Shown: piece after piece, positions 50,091-60,919 of the stretch
How positions within the stretch are numbered: the first letter of the stretch is position 1
Layout: each line of letters begins with the position of its first letter
Origin: Trichoplax sp. H2
Taxonomy: Eukaryota; Placozoa; Uniplacotomia; Trichoplacea
Assembly (NCBI GenBank): GCA_003344405.1
Contig: NOWV01000173.1
Coordinates: forward strand, 62,001-126,000
DNA: 64,000 nucleotides
Direction: 5' to 3'
Position numbers and translations under genes: made by a program
The notes under the pieces: model-generated
Database searches by the model: none
What the model was told of the DNA's origin: nothing
The model's input: only the letters and a program-made list of their open reading frames with translations

Positions 50091-50408
50091 ATTTGCTATC
50101 TACATTGCTACAATTTAATTGGTGATGCCAACTACTGTAAAATTAATATCCCCATTGCAGTCTGCATTCAATTTCTGTGAGGATATTTCGCTAGATTGCC
50201 ATATACCGTTCTTAACTCTGTAGCATATCACTGACACACGTTCATATCAAATTTACAAGATGTACCACTTGGTAATAGGAAAGTTCTACACTACGTCGAG
50301 CATTAATCTTCAGTTGATGAATAGTTATCTACATGCAGTCGAATATTTTCATAAATTGGTTTCAAAGGCACAAGGAACGAGTACACAATCATCATCAAGA
50401 ACCCAGTC

Positions 50409-50414
50409 TTTATT
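50409..50414 (-). terminator. Probable RPL38 poly(A) signal
   Basis: AATAAA on the minus strand (TTTATT on plus), about 40 nt downstream of the RPL38 stop; a short 3' UTR is usual for ribosomal protein genes. Confidence 0.6.
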
Positions 50415-50454
50415 ATACAGCTTGTTACATATTGATCATACGAGAAGTAAAGTA

Positions 50455-52245
50455 CTACTTCTTCTTCTTGATATCTGTGACGGTTAGACCTGCAAAAACA
50501 ATATTGAAATGACCCATTAATAGAGAGTATAACAACTTCAAAGTAATCCGATTTATGAACAGTCCTAGATCAGCAAATTACGCTCTCAGGTTTGTAAAAA
50601 CATCGATACGATCTAAATCGGTCTACTTTTGCTGGTTGGTTTACAGTATAAAAGTTACAATTTTCTAAGGTTATCCTGAAGTATATCTATATATATATTT
50701 CGTCTAATTATAATGATTTAGAAGAGTACAAAACTATGCAAACTATCCTCTTCTAGTGTATATTGTATAACGTATTATAACTATATTTTCAATTGAACAC
50801 GAACTATTAAAGAAAGTAAGTAAGATTCTATCTATTAATTGTAATTCCAAAGTTTCGCTATCAACTACAAATCCTTTAACTATAGGTAGTGATTAGAAAA
50901 TGTCACCATCTTTATAATAATTCAGTGACACGCGCATCTTAACAACGGATAGAATCTAGTGGTACAGGCTTTAAGTAAAATAGGTAAACCTTAAATTCCG
51001 ATATCCTATATTGTATGCGCATACTGTAATATTACCTGGAGGTAGAGATTGCCTCAATTTATCAGCTTTTTCTCCATCATCAACAACTAGAGTATACAAG
51101 TATCTCTGGCATCGAACTTTAAACTTTGTTTTGTCTTTCAATTTGATAATTTTAACAGCTAGAAGACAATTATAGCCCGGAAGGAATTAGTATATGGTGC
51201 ACGCTATGATTTATAAGCTTCAAAATTACATTAACTTCTCTAACTTAAAAGATAAATGAGGATATATGCAAGGGCATTGTTAAAGTTCATTACATAGTCC
51301 AATGAATTTATTAGCAATGTTAAATAAGTGAGTACTATCAGCTAGCATTATATAAGTGTATTAAGTATAATTATTTATTACTTAGTGTTACAGTATTAGG
51401 TGAACGCGAATGTCTCTAACTCGTCGCATTCGTTTGAGATTACAAAATTGTCATCCATCACTATTAAGTAGATCTTAACGGTGATTCTATAAATTGTGAT
51501 GCGAGTTCATGGTAATTTCGCGGATTACAAATATAGTAGCTTGCGAACTCTGTCACTGCAAATCCTATCGACTTTACAGAATAGTTTTACGTTTCCTTTG
51601 AGTCGTTCATGCTATCATACTGAAATTAGTGTTGCCATCAACAACCGATTTTAAAAACGAGAACAAGAAGCATAGCGATTACTACATACAATACTGTTTC
51701 ACTATTCCCCAATAGGGAATGTTTAGCGCTAATTCTATGATATTGCCCAAACGTTATGTAGTGTACGGTAGGTAATCATTACCATGACTTCACTTTTGAG
51801 AATGAACAACATAAATACTAAGTGAAGTAAACTACGTACAGTGTACTAAGTTTATAGCATCTATCTTGAGATGTCGAAAAACATTTAAAGATGATGATAA
51901 TCTACCGTTGAAAATTATGCAATTACTCTAATCAACATATAATACCTCTTGCGTCTTTACGACGAGCGGTTAACAGAAAGTCTTTAATTTCTTTAATTTC
52001 CTTAGGCTAGTTTGAAAATAGAAGAAATGTCAATTTTAGGTATAAATTTTTATCAATTTAGTATCTTTGCTACGGTTGAGTGGCCTAACGATCTAATGTT
52101 AATGAGAACTATCAGTGATTTAGCTCTGGGAAAGTAACATTCAAGTCCATTGTGATAGTAGTGTCTACTTTGGGAGCGATACAGGATCTACTTGCTATCT
52201 CCTTTTGCTCCATTATCTTAGTGCACGCGCACTCCTACTTACCAT
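50455..52245 (-). CDS. RPL38: 60S ribosomal protein eL38, complete
   Basis: Small basic protein of the large ribosomal subunit. No long ORF exists because the gene is cut into four coding exons: 52243-52245 (the ATG alone), 51946-52006, 51036-51158 and 50455-50489, total 222 nt, 73 residues (family about 70). The family pattern is plain: [20 protein letters not shown], then [24 protein letters not shown], ending in four lysines. The start codon abuts a strong donor (ATG|GTAAGT). The acceptor at 52007-52008 was chosen because it restores the conserved Pro-Lys after Met. It is convergent with DECR2, about 630 bp between stops. I looked in its introns for C/D-box snoRNAs and saw none I could support. 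Confidence 0.93.
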
Positions 52246-53552
52246 GATCAAAGTATCCGAAGCAGCAATATAGCGAGACTGAAGCAGGAAAAAAAAAAGT
52301 ATAATCTGTTAATAACAAGACTACTCTCAAAGCAGAAGCTATTTTTTAAGCAGATGAGCATACGATGGCATTAATATACCAAGGATAAAGTTAGCAATCC
52401 GCCATTACCTGCACTACTTCCTCCAGCGGATTCCCTGACAGATCGTTTTTACGTAAAAGAACTGTTGAGGGTATGCGCACGCGCTAATATACTGCATTGC
52501 GATACCATGCTGTAGCGAACACTCGAACAGCACAGTACTGTAGACTCTTATGCACTGTACACTGTACACTGTACACTTTGTACTGTAGGACAGTTCGAAA
52601 TTGAGAAACATGTCGCCCTAACGTTCCAAACATTTCTATTCGTTATAGTCTCAGTATTAATGTACCGATTGACTAAAGTAAATGAATCCTTTTTTCTAAA
52701 TTTAAGTAATATATTGCGATCTCTATTTGACTATGTGGCAAAGTTGCTCTTGAAAGCAGTTCTACAACGGCATCAATGCCATTTTATTCAATTTAATTAT
52801 TCTATCCTACGCTATATTTGTTAAATTGGACGATGTAATACTATATACAGTACAGTGTTAGGCAGTAATAGTACAGTTACGATTGCTTTTGTTAGCACTA
52901 GCTTAGCATAGAAGTAACCTATTTTCATGAATCATTCGCGCCTATAAATAATTTCCTCCAGCTGTGCTCCTAACATTATAATAGCTATCTTCTTTCGCCT
53001 ATCTTGTTCGTTAGTTCTGGTAGTTACATGGTAAGCTTGCACGCTTTATCTATTCTATACTACTGTAGTTATTCGACTAGTCACGTCGTTACTCGCACGA
53101 TAATCTTACACGATTATTCTCTTACACTTACTTAATTCAGGTTACTCTTCCGTTAGCTATTCTATTGTACTTTATTGCGACTAATGGCGAACTCTCAATC
53201 TTCCGAAACATCACACTACCAGCTCAATTTTGTATTTTCACGTTGAGGAAAATACGATGTAAACATGAACTACTGTCATTGGAGTAGTCCCTGACGATGT
53301 ACTATAGTAATTATACCATGCATACTGTCAGGCCAATGGACTGTGTTAGTGCTCGGCCTTATGAGGTAAAGGGTTTCTGTATTCAAAAGAAGGCATCGGT
53401 AGTGCCAACTCCATATATATGGGCACTTACAGAATTTGTGACAGTAATCGGCTAGTCTAGCAACCATACTCAAAGTGAGGGGCCGACAATTTTACTGGTT
53501 ATCTCATCAGAAACCAATGTCAGAAACGATACACTATGTTGTCCATGATTGC
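52246..53552. other. RPL38 upstream region and intergenic DNA
   Basis: Contains the RPL38 promoter/5' UTR side and a short ACTGTAC tandem tract at about 52552-52576. No further exon was recognised. Confidence 0.45.
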
Positions 53553-54057
53553 TGTCCAAATGAGTTGCTAGTTGCTACTGTATTTTTGATTTATTTCGTG
53601 CAGTGTTATATACGGTTGTAGTGGTTGCGCCTTGTAGAATGACTACAAAATAATCAACTGCCAACATTATTTTGCTCTGAACGACCACTTACGTGCCTTT
53701 CCCTTGCGGAAAATAGAGCATATTCTGTACGATAGCCTACGTAGTTAGACGGTGTCACGTTGAAATTATGCACGTAGCATAAATAGGTAAATCACAAACG
53801 TTGATGTCCAAATGAGTTGCTAGTGGCTACTGTATTTTGATTTATTTCGCGCAGTGTTATATACAGTTGCAGTGGTTGCGCCTTGTAAAATGACAACGAA
53901 ATAATCATTTCCCAACATTATTTTGCACTCAACGGCCACTTACGTGCCTTTCTCTTGCGGAAAATAGAACGTATTCTGCACGCTAGCCTACGCAATAAGG
54001 CTGTGTAACGTTGAAATTATGCACGTAGTATAAATAGGTAAATCACAAACGTTGATG
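53553..54057. repeat. Two-copy tandem duplication, period about 253 bp
   Basis: Copy 1 starts at 53553 and copy 2 at 53806, both with TGTCCAAATGAGTTGCTAGT and both ending near ATAGGTAAATCACAAACGTT-GATG. They are roughly 90% identical by eye. A shorter fragment (AAATAGGTAAATCTCAAACGTT) recurs near 54120, and a diverged pair around CGAGTATTAGAA(G/A)CAAGAGCT occurs at about 54080 and 54210. No ORF or RNA-gene signature was found inside. Confidence 0.85.
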
Positions 54058-56071
54058 AAACCTATACTACATCGTACCCGAGCGAGTATTAGAAGCAAGA
54101 GCTAATGTAAATATGGACTAAATAGGTAAATCTCAAACGTTTATACTACTGTATACTGCAAAGGTTTCCCAGACAAACGTTTCTGAAATCGATACTGTAT
54201 CGTACCCCATCGAGTATTAGAAACAAGAGCTTATATCAATCTCGACTAATAGACATTGCTACAAGTTGTTCAACGCCTATATAAACGTTTATGGGAGCTT
54301 GCATATCATTAACTGAACGTTTGCAGTAGGGTTTAGCACTTAATTAGCAGTGGTTGCCAAGCTGAACTTTCAATCAGAAGGTGTGTCCTTCCTAAGGAAC
54401 TCCATAGAAGGAAGTCACAAAGTCACGATCCTACGTCATCACTGTCCTCCACTTAACATTACTGTATATTATAGAATGCCATCATGACTCCTATACTGCG
54501 CTGTAAAGTAGAATAGCAGCGTGATCAAGAGTATCCTAGCTCTACAAAATCTAGGCATCCATTGCCTCTTCAGTTGTCGTTATTATACAGTAAAAACGTA
54601 TACGAATTTTGAGTTCTAAAGTAAAACGTTTGAATAAAAGTGCAGATCAAATCGACCGTTTATCCAAGATATACTTGTGCTGTGCCTTTCTATTGCAGTA
54701 GCACTCATTCTATACAATTGATACGTCCGTGATCGAGTATCTTAAAGAAAGTTAAACTATTGCAATTGCTTTGCCTGGATCTTCTGGTAAGAGTATAGCC
54801 ATGTAGACTATGTATTAGCTATATCAATGTTAAGATATCGGATAGTACCTGATGGCGTAAGATGACGGCCATTTCAACGACGCTGTAATCTGAGCGAAGG
54901 AATGATTCATAAGTGTATACGATAATTACCGTAATCAATTCATGATAGAACAGAAAATTTACCGCCGTACAATCATCGTCAATATAGGTTAAGCCAATTC
55001 TACTCTTGCCTTGTCTACATTAGAAAATATCGCAGTTTTGAATGCTATAACACATTTAGATTGCATTCAAAATGAAGATAGATGTAGAATGAAATTTGTA
55101 TGCACTTTTGAAATGAATCTTTCTAGCCGTACAGTGCTATTCTCTGGAGATTTACTTTTGATTCTAAACGTATAGTATCATATACGTCCTGTTGAAATCC
55201 AGTTTATTAAGCTTTTACCGTGATGATTTGGCTACTGGTAGCTAAGAGTAACAGACTTATTACACTTTCTCAGCAGCGAAAACAAGTTCAACTACGATAA
55301 GATATTGATAGTGAATGAATTCCTTGACGTCCTATAGCATGAGGAACATGACCAATTTGATCGATAGAATGCAATGCATAGTGTTTCGATCATTTTAATA
55401 TCCAATATGTCTTGATAGCAAAATAAGCTCTACTAGTGATCTTGGAATTCCCTGTTATATGTCGTTACTTGAACGTGATATCCAAATAATTCCTTTTTAA
55501 TGAGATATACTGTAAATGAAATTAGGAAAAGAAAGTTTGGTTAATCAAGTCATCATCTATCTATGGTATCATAATAGATAAGGAATCCTGTTTTCGAATA
55601 CTTTTAGCGGGTAAAAAGAGACAATGTAGTCAAGACGGAAGAAGAGAAAAATTACTCTAGCTAGAATCTACATGTTCATCATTAGCTATTGCTTTACAAC
55701 TGCGTAGCATAGAGTTGTCAATAGCGTATCGCATTAATAGCTAGGATAGTGTAGTATCATTTGCGGTTTCAAATAGTATGATATTTCTGTTATTGCTGTT
55801 ATTGAACTAAAAGTTATCTAGTGCTTAAAAAAAGTCCTTTCGCCCATACTTTATAATATAATGTAGAAGTATCAATAAACGTCAAGAAATCATTGCACGG
55901 TATTCCTTACATCATGCATAGTTACTCAGTTATTTATTAATGGTAAGCATGTCGCAGTAGCCAACAGGTGATACTGGACTGGAAAAGGAGTATGCTGCAA
56001 TAGACCCGGCTGTTGAAGTACATTAGCAAGGATAAATAAAGACCGATTAGATAAACAATATCTTGTTCCCA

Positions 56072-56362
56072 ATGAGGACAGTTTTTAGAACTTCTGCTGT
56101 TATGTTGACGTATACCGTACCATCACGAGCTAAACTCTCTATCTCGCAAATTGTCGGCTCATTACTGTTAGCAGCAATCGAGCACTTTTACGATATTATC
56201 TTAATTAAACTTGAATTAGACGATCAAAATGGGAAGTTCCTTTTATATAGTGAGCCATCAATATTGCTAAAATCAGCTGAAATCACGTTGAAAAATGCTA
56301 CAATATATCCATTAGCAAGATATCAACGAAAAACAAAGTTGAGATTTATTACCGGTTTGTAA
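56072..56362 (+). CDS. Hypothetical ORF, 96 residues, unsupported
   Basis: Open from ATG 56072 to TAA 56360-56362. It has a hydrophobic stretch (I-V-G-S-L-L-L-A-A-I) and a basic C-terminus. I recognise no family and see no compelling splice partner. Its length is near what chance gives in this much sequence, so it may be non-coding or an exon fragment. Confidence 0.15.
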   Translation: MRTVFRTSAVMLTYTVPSRAKLSISQIVGSLLLAAIEHFYDIILIKLELDDQNGKFLLYSEPSILLKSAEITLKNATIYPLARYQRKTKLRFITGL

Positions 56363-56913
56363 AAATTATATTTGACCTTCCAGTAATTTTTACCGATAGT
56401 CTGCTAACTCGGACTATTGTGGTGGATCTTGAGGTTGACTAGTGATACTTTTCATAAACTGCAGCTTTCATTTTGCTACTAGTTCATTGACTTTATTGAA
56501 GGTTATACTGTACATAAATTAGCAGAGTAACTGAATGATCGTAAGAAGTAATGCCGAAGAGGTCTTAAAACTTTCCCTTTTATAAGATTCTAGCTGTAAT
56601 AGTAATGGATCGTTTTGTAACTTAGCAGTGTCGTACTATACAGATATTGAAGTTTACTAAATTCCTAGATACGACACAGACAAGGATTTTGATAACAAAA
56701 CATGTTGATAATTTGTAATCTTTGATTATTATAACTTATAACTTAGCTACTATAATTATAATTATTTGACATGACATTACGCTGCGGTTCGGACTTAGTG
56801 TATTAGTGTAACGATACACTTGTTTTAATGATTATTCGCGACTACTATAGATAATGTTAGGTGATATTTCTCTGTAGGATGATTAGATATACATATGCTA
56901 CATAGGCACGTAT

Positions 56914-57186
56914 ATGGTTAATAAATGCATTGTACATCAATCCCACGTACGCATATTTCCATCACACGTATTTAATTACTATGCTATCCAACCTAAGAAT
57001 GTTGCCTCTCAAGTTAACGAAATAAACCACAAATTATTTCGCGACGTAACAGAACGGTCAAATCTAAATACATTACGTACGCAAAACAACATCGAACAAA
57101 CCAAAGATAGAAGAAAGCATAGAGTTCCTAAACATACGCACAACATTATACTTCCTATTACAACAGACGAAATGCCTATAGAATAG
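56914..57186 (+). CDS. Hypothetical ORF, 90 residues, unsupported
   Basis: Open from ATG 56914 to TAG 57184-57186. Hydrophilic and rich in Asn, His, Lys and Arg, with a charged stretch E-Q-T-K-D-R-R-K-H-R. No domain, signal peptide or homology recognised. It lies 650 bp upstream of the amine oxidase on the same strand. Possibly chance. Confidence 0.15.
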   Translation: MVNKCIVHQSHVRIFPSHVFNYYAIQPKNVASQVNEINHKLFRDVTERSNLNTLRTQNNIEQTKDRRKHRVPKHTHNIILPITTDEMPIE

Positions 57187-57842
57187 AGAATACTCGTATC
57201 GAGACTTGATTATAGAATATAATGTCAAATTCTAGAATCACTACCCAACAATTGTGTGGCCAAACAGAATTTGCAAACATTATTTAGCTTCATCAAATAC
57301 TAAAGTCACGGTAAAATAATCTTATACAGTTATACATCACAATTTACACTTTGTATGTCATTTTACTCTTGAGGGATTACCATCCATATACATCAAAGTT
57401 GCTGCAATGATAACTAGAACGATAAATGCTTTTAATCGTTGCACTACTAATAATGCGATCAATCATTCAAACGTAAGAAAATTGGTCTGGACTAAGGAAA
57501 TGTTTTAAGTATTAAGTACAAATACACCCATCCTCGTCCTTTGAATACCACATTTCATGGTACCATTTATATATTAAATACTTGTTATTTGTACGTAATA
57601 TTAGAAATTGCCGCATAGGACCTGTCTTATACACCTATTTAAAGCCTTAATTAATAATGAATGCAAGTTATTACGTAGCTATTCTACAGTATTTATTAAT
57701 ATTTGTCAATGGCTGTTACTGTGATTTGTAGCAAGTTTTAGCTAATCATTTTTTATTATTAATGATGGAGCTTATTAATAAATGTTCATAAATCTGATAA
57801 CTGTTAATTCTATCTTACATATAGAGTATACGGAATTTGCTG

Positions 57843-59309
57843 ATGGATGAGAATTGTCCTCATGTAGTCATTATTGGATCTGGTTTAGCTGGCTTAGCTG
57901 CCGCAGAGTTATTATCTACTTGTAAGGAGAAAGTTAGGGTAACCATTCTGGAAGCCAATAATCGAGTTGGTGGTAGAATCTTTACCAGAAGATTGCAAGA
58001 TAACAGTCCCATTGAACTAGGAGCTCAATGGTTTCATGGCAAAGTTGGTAATCCATTATATGATATTGCTGCTAAAAGCGATATTGCGACTCGAAAATCA
58101 TCATATAACGATCGCTTTTATACCGAGAACGAAACTATCGCTGAGCAATCTGTTGGTGATTCGGCAAATGATTATTTTTCATCTATATTGGAGAGGATCT
58201 ATGATCGTCAATTAGATGATGTTCCAGAACATATTCAGAATGTCGGTCAATTCTTGGATGTTGAGTTAAAAAAGTACTTGGATGATATCCAAGACAACTT
58301 TGCGAGAGCAGTCAGTGCTAAAGTATTTCGTTATCGAGATAGGGAAGAAAGTCATACATCCGGTTGCAGCACCCTTCACGATGTTCATCTTCGAGACTTT
58401 GGCGAATACCTTGAGTTGGAAGGAGGCGATCTGGCGGTGATAGGTGGGTATGACAAAGTATTGCAGACTATTATTGATCGTATTCCCAAAGAAGTAATTC
58501 GACTTAATCAAATGGTTGTAAAGATCAAGAGTAGTGATAATAATGAACTAAATGGTAACGATCATACTACGGAAGCACCTGTCGTAGTCGAATGTTCCGA
58601 CGGTAATGTATACAAGGCGGATATAGTAATTTGCACTGTATCACTTGGTATATTAAAAAATCAGGCCAAAGTTTTATTTCAACCTAACCTACCGGCTAAA
58701 AAATTAGACGTAATTGATAGGCTAGCCTTTGGTGTGGTAAATAAAGTAATTTTCTACTACGAGAAGCCGTTCTGGCCCAAAAATCAATTCCGTAGATTGG
58801 TATTTCTTTGGAATGATGAAATCGATGACAAAAATTGTGGTTGTAAGTTGCCGCTTGAAGATGATGAATTATGGCTAAAACATGTAAGTAGTGCACATAT
58901 CATATTGCCATGTCCAAATGCTTTGCTATTTTGGTTTGTTGGTGAGGACGCTATTCGTGTAGAAAAATTGAGTGAAAAGCAATTATCCAGTTACTTGACT
59001 CGCGTTCTAAAGAAATTCATAGTGGACAAAACCATTCAAGAACCTGATATCGTTATAAGAACAAAATGGCACGAAGATCCTTATGTTCGTGGTTCTTACT
59101 CCTACGTAAATACGAACGCTTGTGGGAAAGATATTGACGTGTTAGCTGAGCCTATATTAGATTATCAAGGTCGACCTTTAATATTATTTGCCGGCGAAGC
59201 AACAGATAGAAGCTATTATTCAACTGCTCATGGTGCATACCTTAGCGGCCAGAGAGAAGCAAACAGAATTTTGGATACTTTGCAATTAGAAAAGAAAATT
59301 CAATCTTAA
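57843..59309 (+). CDS. FAD-dependent polyamine/spermine oxidase-like amine oxidase, intronless
   Basis: Flavin monoamine-oxidase superfamily, closest in pattern to spermine oxidase and N1-acetylpolyamine oxidase, which oxidise polyamines and release H2O2. One exon, 488 residues, full length for the family. N-terminal Rossmann fold: V-V-I-I-G-S-G-L-A-G-L-A-A-A, then L-E-A-N-N-R-V-G-G-R with the FAD-binding Glu and GGR. Next come E-L-G-A-Q-W-F-H-G (substrate-site His in plant PAO, H-G also in animal SMOX), the F-x-Y-Y-E-K-P-F-W strand and the C-terminal F-A-G-E-A-T-D-R-S-Y-Y-S-T-A-H-G-A-Y-L-S-G-Q-R-E-A flavin motif. No C-terminal peroxisomal SKL-type signal, so a cytosolic site is inferred. Start is ATG 57843. 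AATAAA lies at 59579-59584. SMOX- versus PAOX-type specificity cannot be settled by eye. Confidence 0.92.
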   Translation: MDENCPHVVIIGSGLAGLAAAELLSTCKEKVRVTILEANNRVGGRIFTRRLQDNSPIELGAQWFHGKVGNPLYDIAAKSDIATRKSSYNDRFYTENETIAEQSVGDSANDYFSSILERIYDRQLDDVPEHIQNVGQFLDVELKKYLDDIQDNFARAVSAKVFRYRDREESHTSGCSTLHDVHLRDFGEYLELEGGDLAVIGGYDKVLQTIIDRIPKEVIRLNQMVVKIKSSDNNELNGNDHTTEAPVVVECSDGNVYKADIVICTVSLGILKNQAKVLFQPNLPAKKLDVIDRLAFGVVNKVIFYYEKPFWPKNQFRRLVFLWNDEIDDKNCGCKLPLEDDELWLKHVSSAHIILPCPNALLFWFVGEDAIRVEKLSEKQLSSYLTRVLKKFIVDKTIQEPDIVIRTKWHEDPYVRGSYSYVNTNACGKDIDVLAEPILDYQGRPLILFAGEATDRSYYSTAHGAYLSGQREANRILDTLQLEKKIQS

Positions 59310-60919
59310 AAGTCTTCACTTGAAATGTACCTTGTCCAATACTAACATGTTCGAAATGTTATCTGTAAATCATAAATTTATCTATAGGCTTTTTATACGA
59401 TATTACTGTAGTCTTTTATTTTTGAAATGTTTTGTCTTAAAATTATTAATCATACACAATCTCTGATCAATTACGATGCAAAATATTTTTTCATTAAGAT
59501 ATTATCAAACTAGAATATTATTACTTAAATTAAATATCATATGCAAGACTTCTATACTCGTGCATAACGCATTTCTTAAATAAATGCTGCCATTTAGTAT
59601 TTGTACCACTAGGAGAATTTTAATGGGACAATAACACATCCATGACCATGCTTACTACCGTAGTGATTTTCTGATTTGGTAAAGACTTTACATGTGGACT
59701 TTGTACAAATAATAAATCTGCATGAGTAGGATCAATTTATGGATAGTTATATGTTGAAAATATTTACCACCAGCCACGAACTCCAATGAGCAGATATCTG
59801 AGTACAGAGCTTCTTTAATCTACCTTGTGTGCAGCACATTTACAAAAATTCTGTCCTGGCATTTTAACCAATAAATTTGAACAAATTTCATTTTGCTCAT
59901 TTCTAATCATTTCATGCTACTAACTTAATGAATCATCCATTCGGTGTAAAATTATTATAGTTCAATGAAGCAGATTCTCTAAATTTTAATACTTATTACA
60001 GCCTATACCTAATTAGTGGTTTTATGTTCACGTGATGAGTACAACATTTTCATTTACTACATTCTTCCAAGGAACTACTTTGATTTTAAATTTTGGACTT
60101 GAAGCATTGGCAAACAGATACACTTATCGTTATTCATCTAGCTATTCTACAACTATTAAGTTCTAGACTAATTAACGATAATATTGGTAAAGTGTTCGCT
60201 AATACATTATCCGAACATTATTTGTTCGTCCTTACGTTAGGGAATTGAGCAGTATAAACTCTTACTCTGAAGCATGTTTCCTCCATTACATTATTTGGTG
60301 CTCTTATCTTTGCCCACAAATTGAAATCACTTAAAGTATATGAGCTAAAATATGGTCCTACGTTTCTGCTTGATTTCCATCTGTAATACAATTTGCTGTT
60401 ATTGTAAATTAAATCTAAGCTGAGAAAAGTTGAAAACTAACCTCAGTAAGAGTGTTTAATTATATAATTTGCTGTCTAAACTGCACTTACGCATCATCTA
60501 TCATATCTCATTCTCATCTTGCTACTAGACTAATAGATTATTTAAAACGTATATGAAATATCCATTCCTATGATCATCAGTAACCCATATTTCGTTTATA
60601 ACAGGTTATTTATTAAACATTTTTACAAGATCCGACTTTTTATATAGGATTAAATTAAGTTGAAATGATGATCAGCTAACTCTTATATTGAAAAATTACT
60701 TGCTCTACAAGGATAATATAAGAATTGCACATCAATAATATGATTAATGAGGATCTATGACAATTAATCCCTATAGCTGCTATTTATAAGCTATTCTACG
60801 TAAGTATAACAGTATAATAATTATAAGTTTTAATTCGTCAAAGTTACTAAACCTTAACATGGTCTACAATAGGATGCTATTTCAGTGAACTATAAATTAA
60901 ATTACAGTATCATGTAACT
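59310..60919. other. Intergenic; converging 3' ends
   Basis: No exon recognised. The 3' ends of the amine oxidase (plus) and the unknown minus-strand gene face each other here. Confidence 0.5.
59579..59584 (+). terminator. Probable poly(A) signal of the amine oxidase
   Basis: AATAAA, 270 nt after the stop codon. Confidence 0.4.

Larger units (their letters stand above)
54058..57842. other. Intergenic; two weak ORFs only
   Basis: Degenerate repeat fragments run to about 54260. The rest is AT-rich with no supported multi-exon gene. Two moderately long ORFs (56072-56362 and 56914-57186) are listed separately at low confidence. Confidence 0.45.

Noticed and set aside
50490-52242. Intronic snoRNA in RPL38
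   Set aside because: Ribosomal protein introns often host snoRNAs, but I found no convincing C/D box pair or H/ACA fold on the coding strand.
54760-55170. P-loop-like P-G-S-S-G-K-S followed by a patchy open frame
   Set aside because: The motif does not fit the Walker A spacing, the frame carries many stops, and no second motif supports an ATPase relic.
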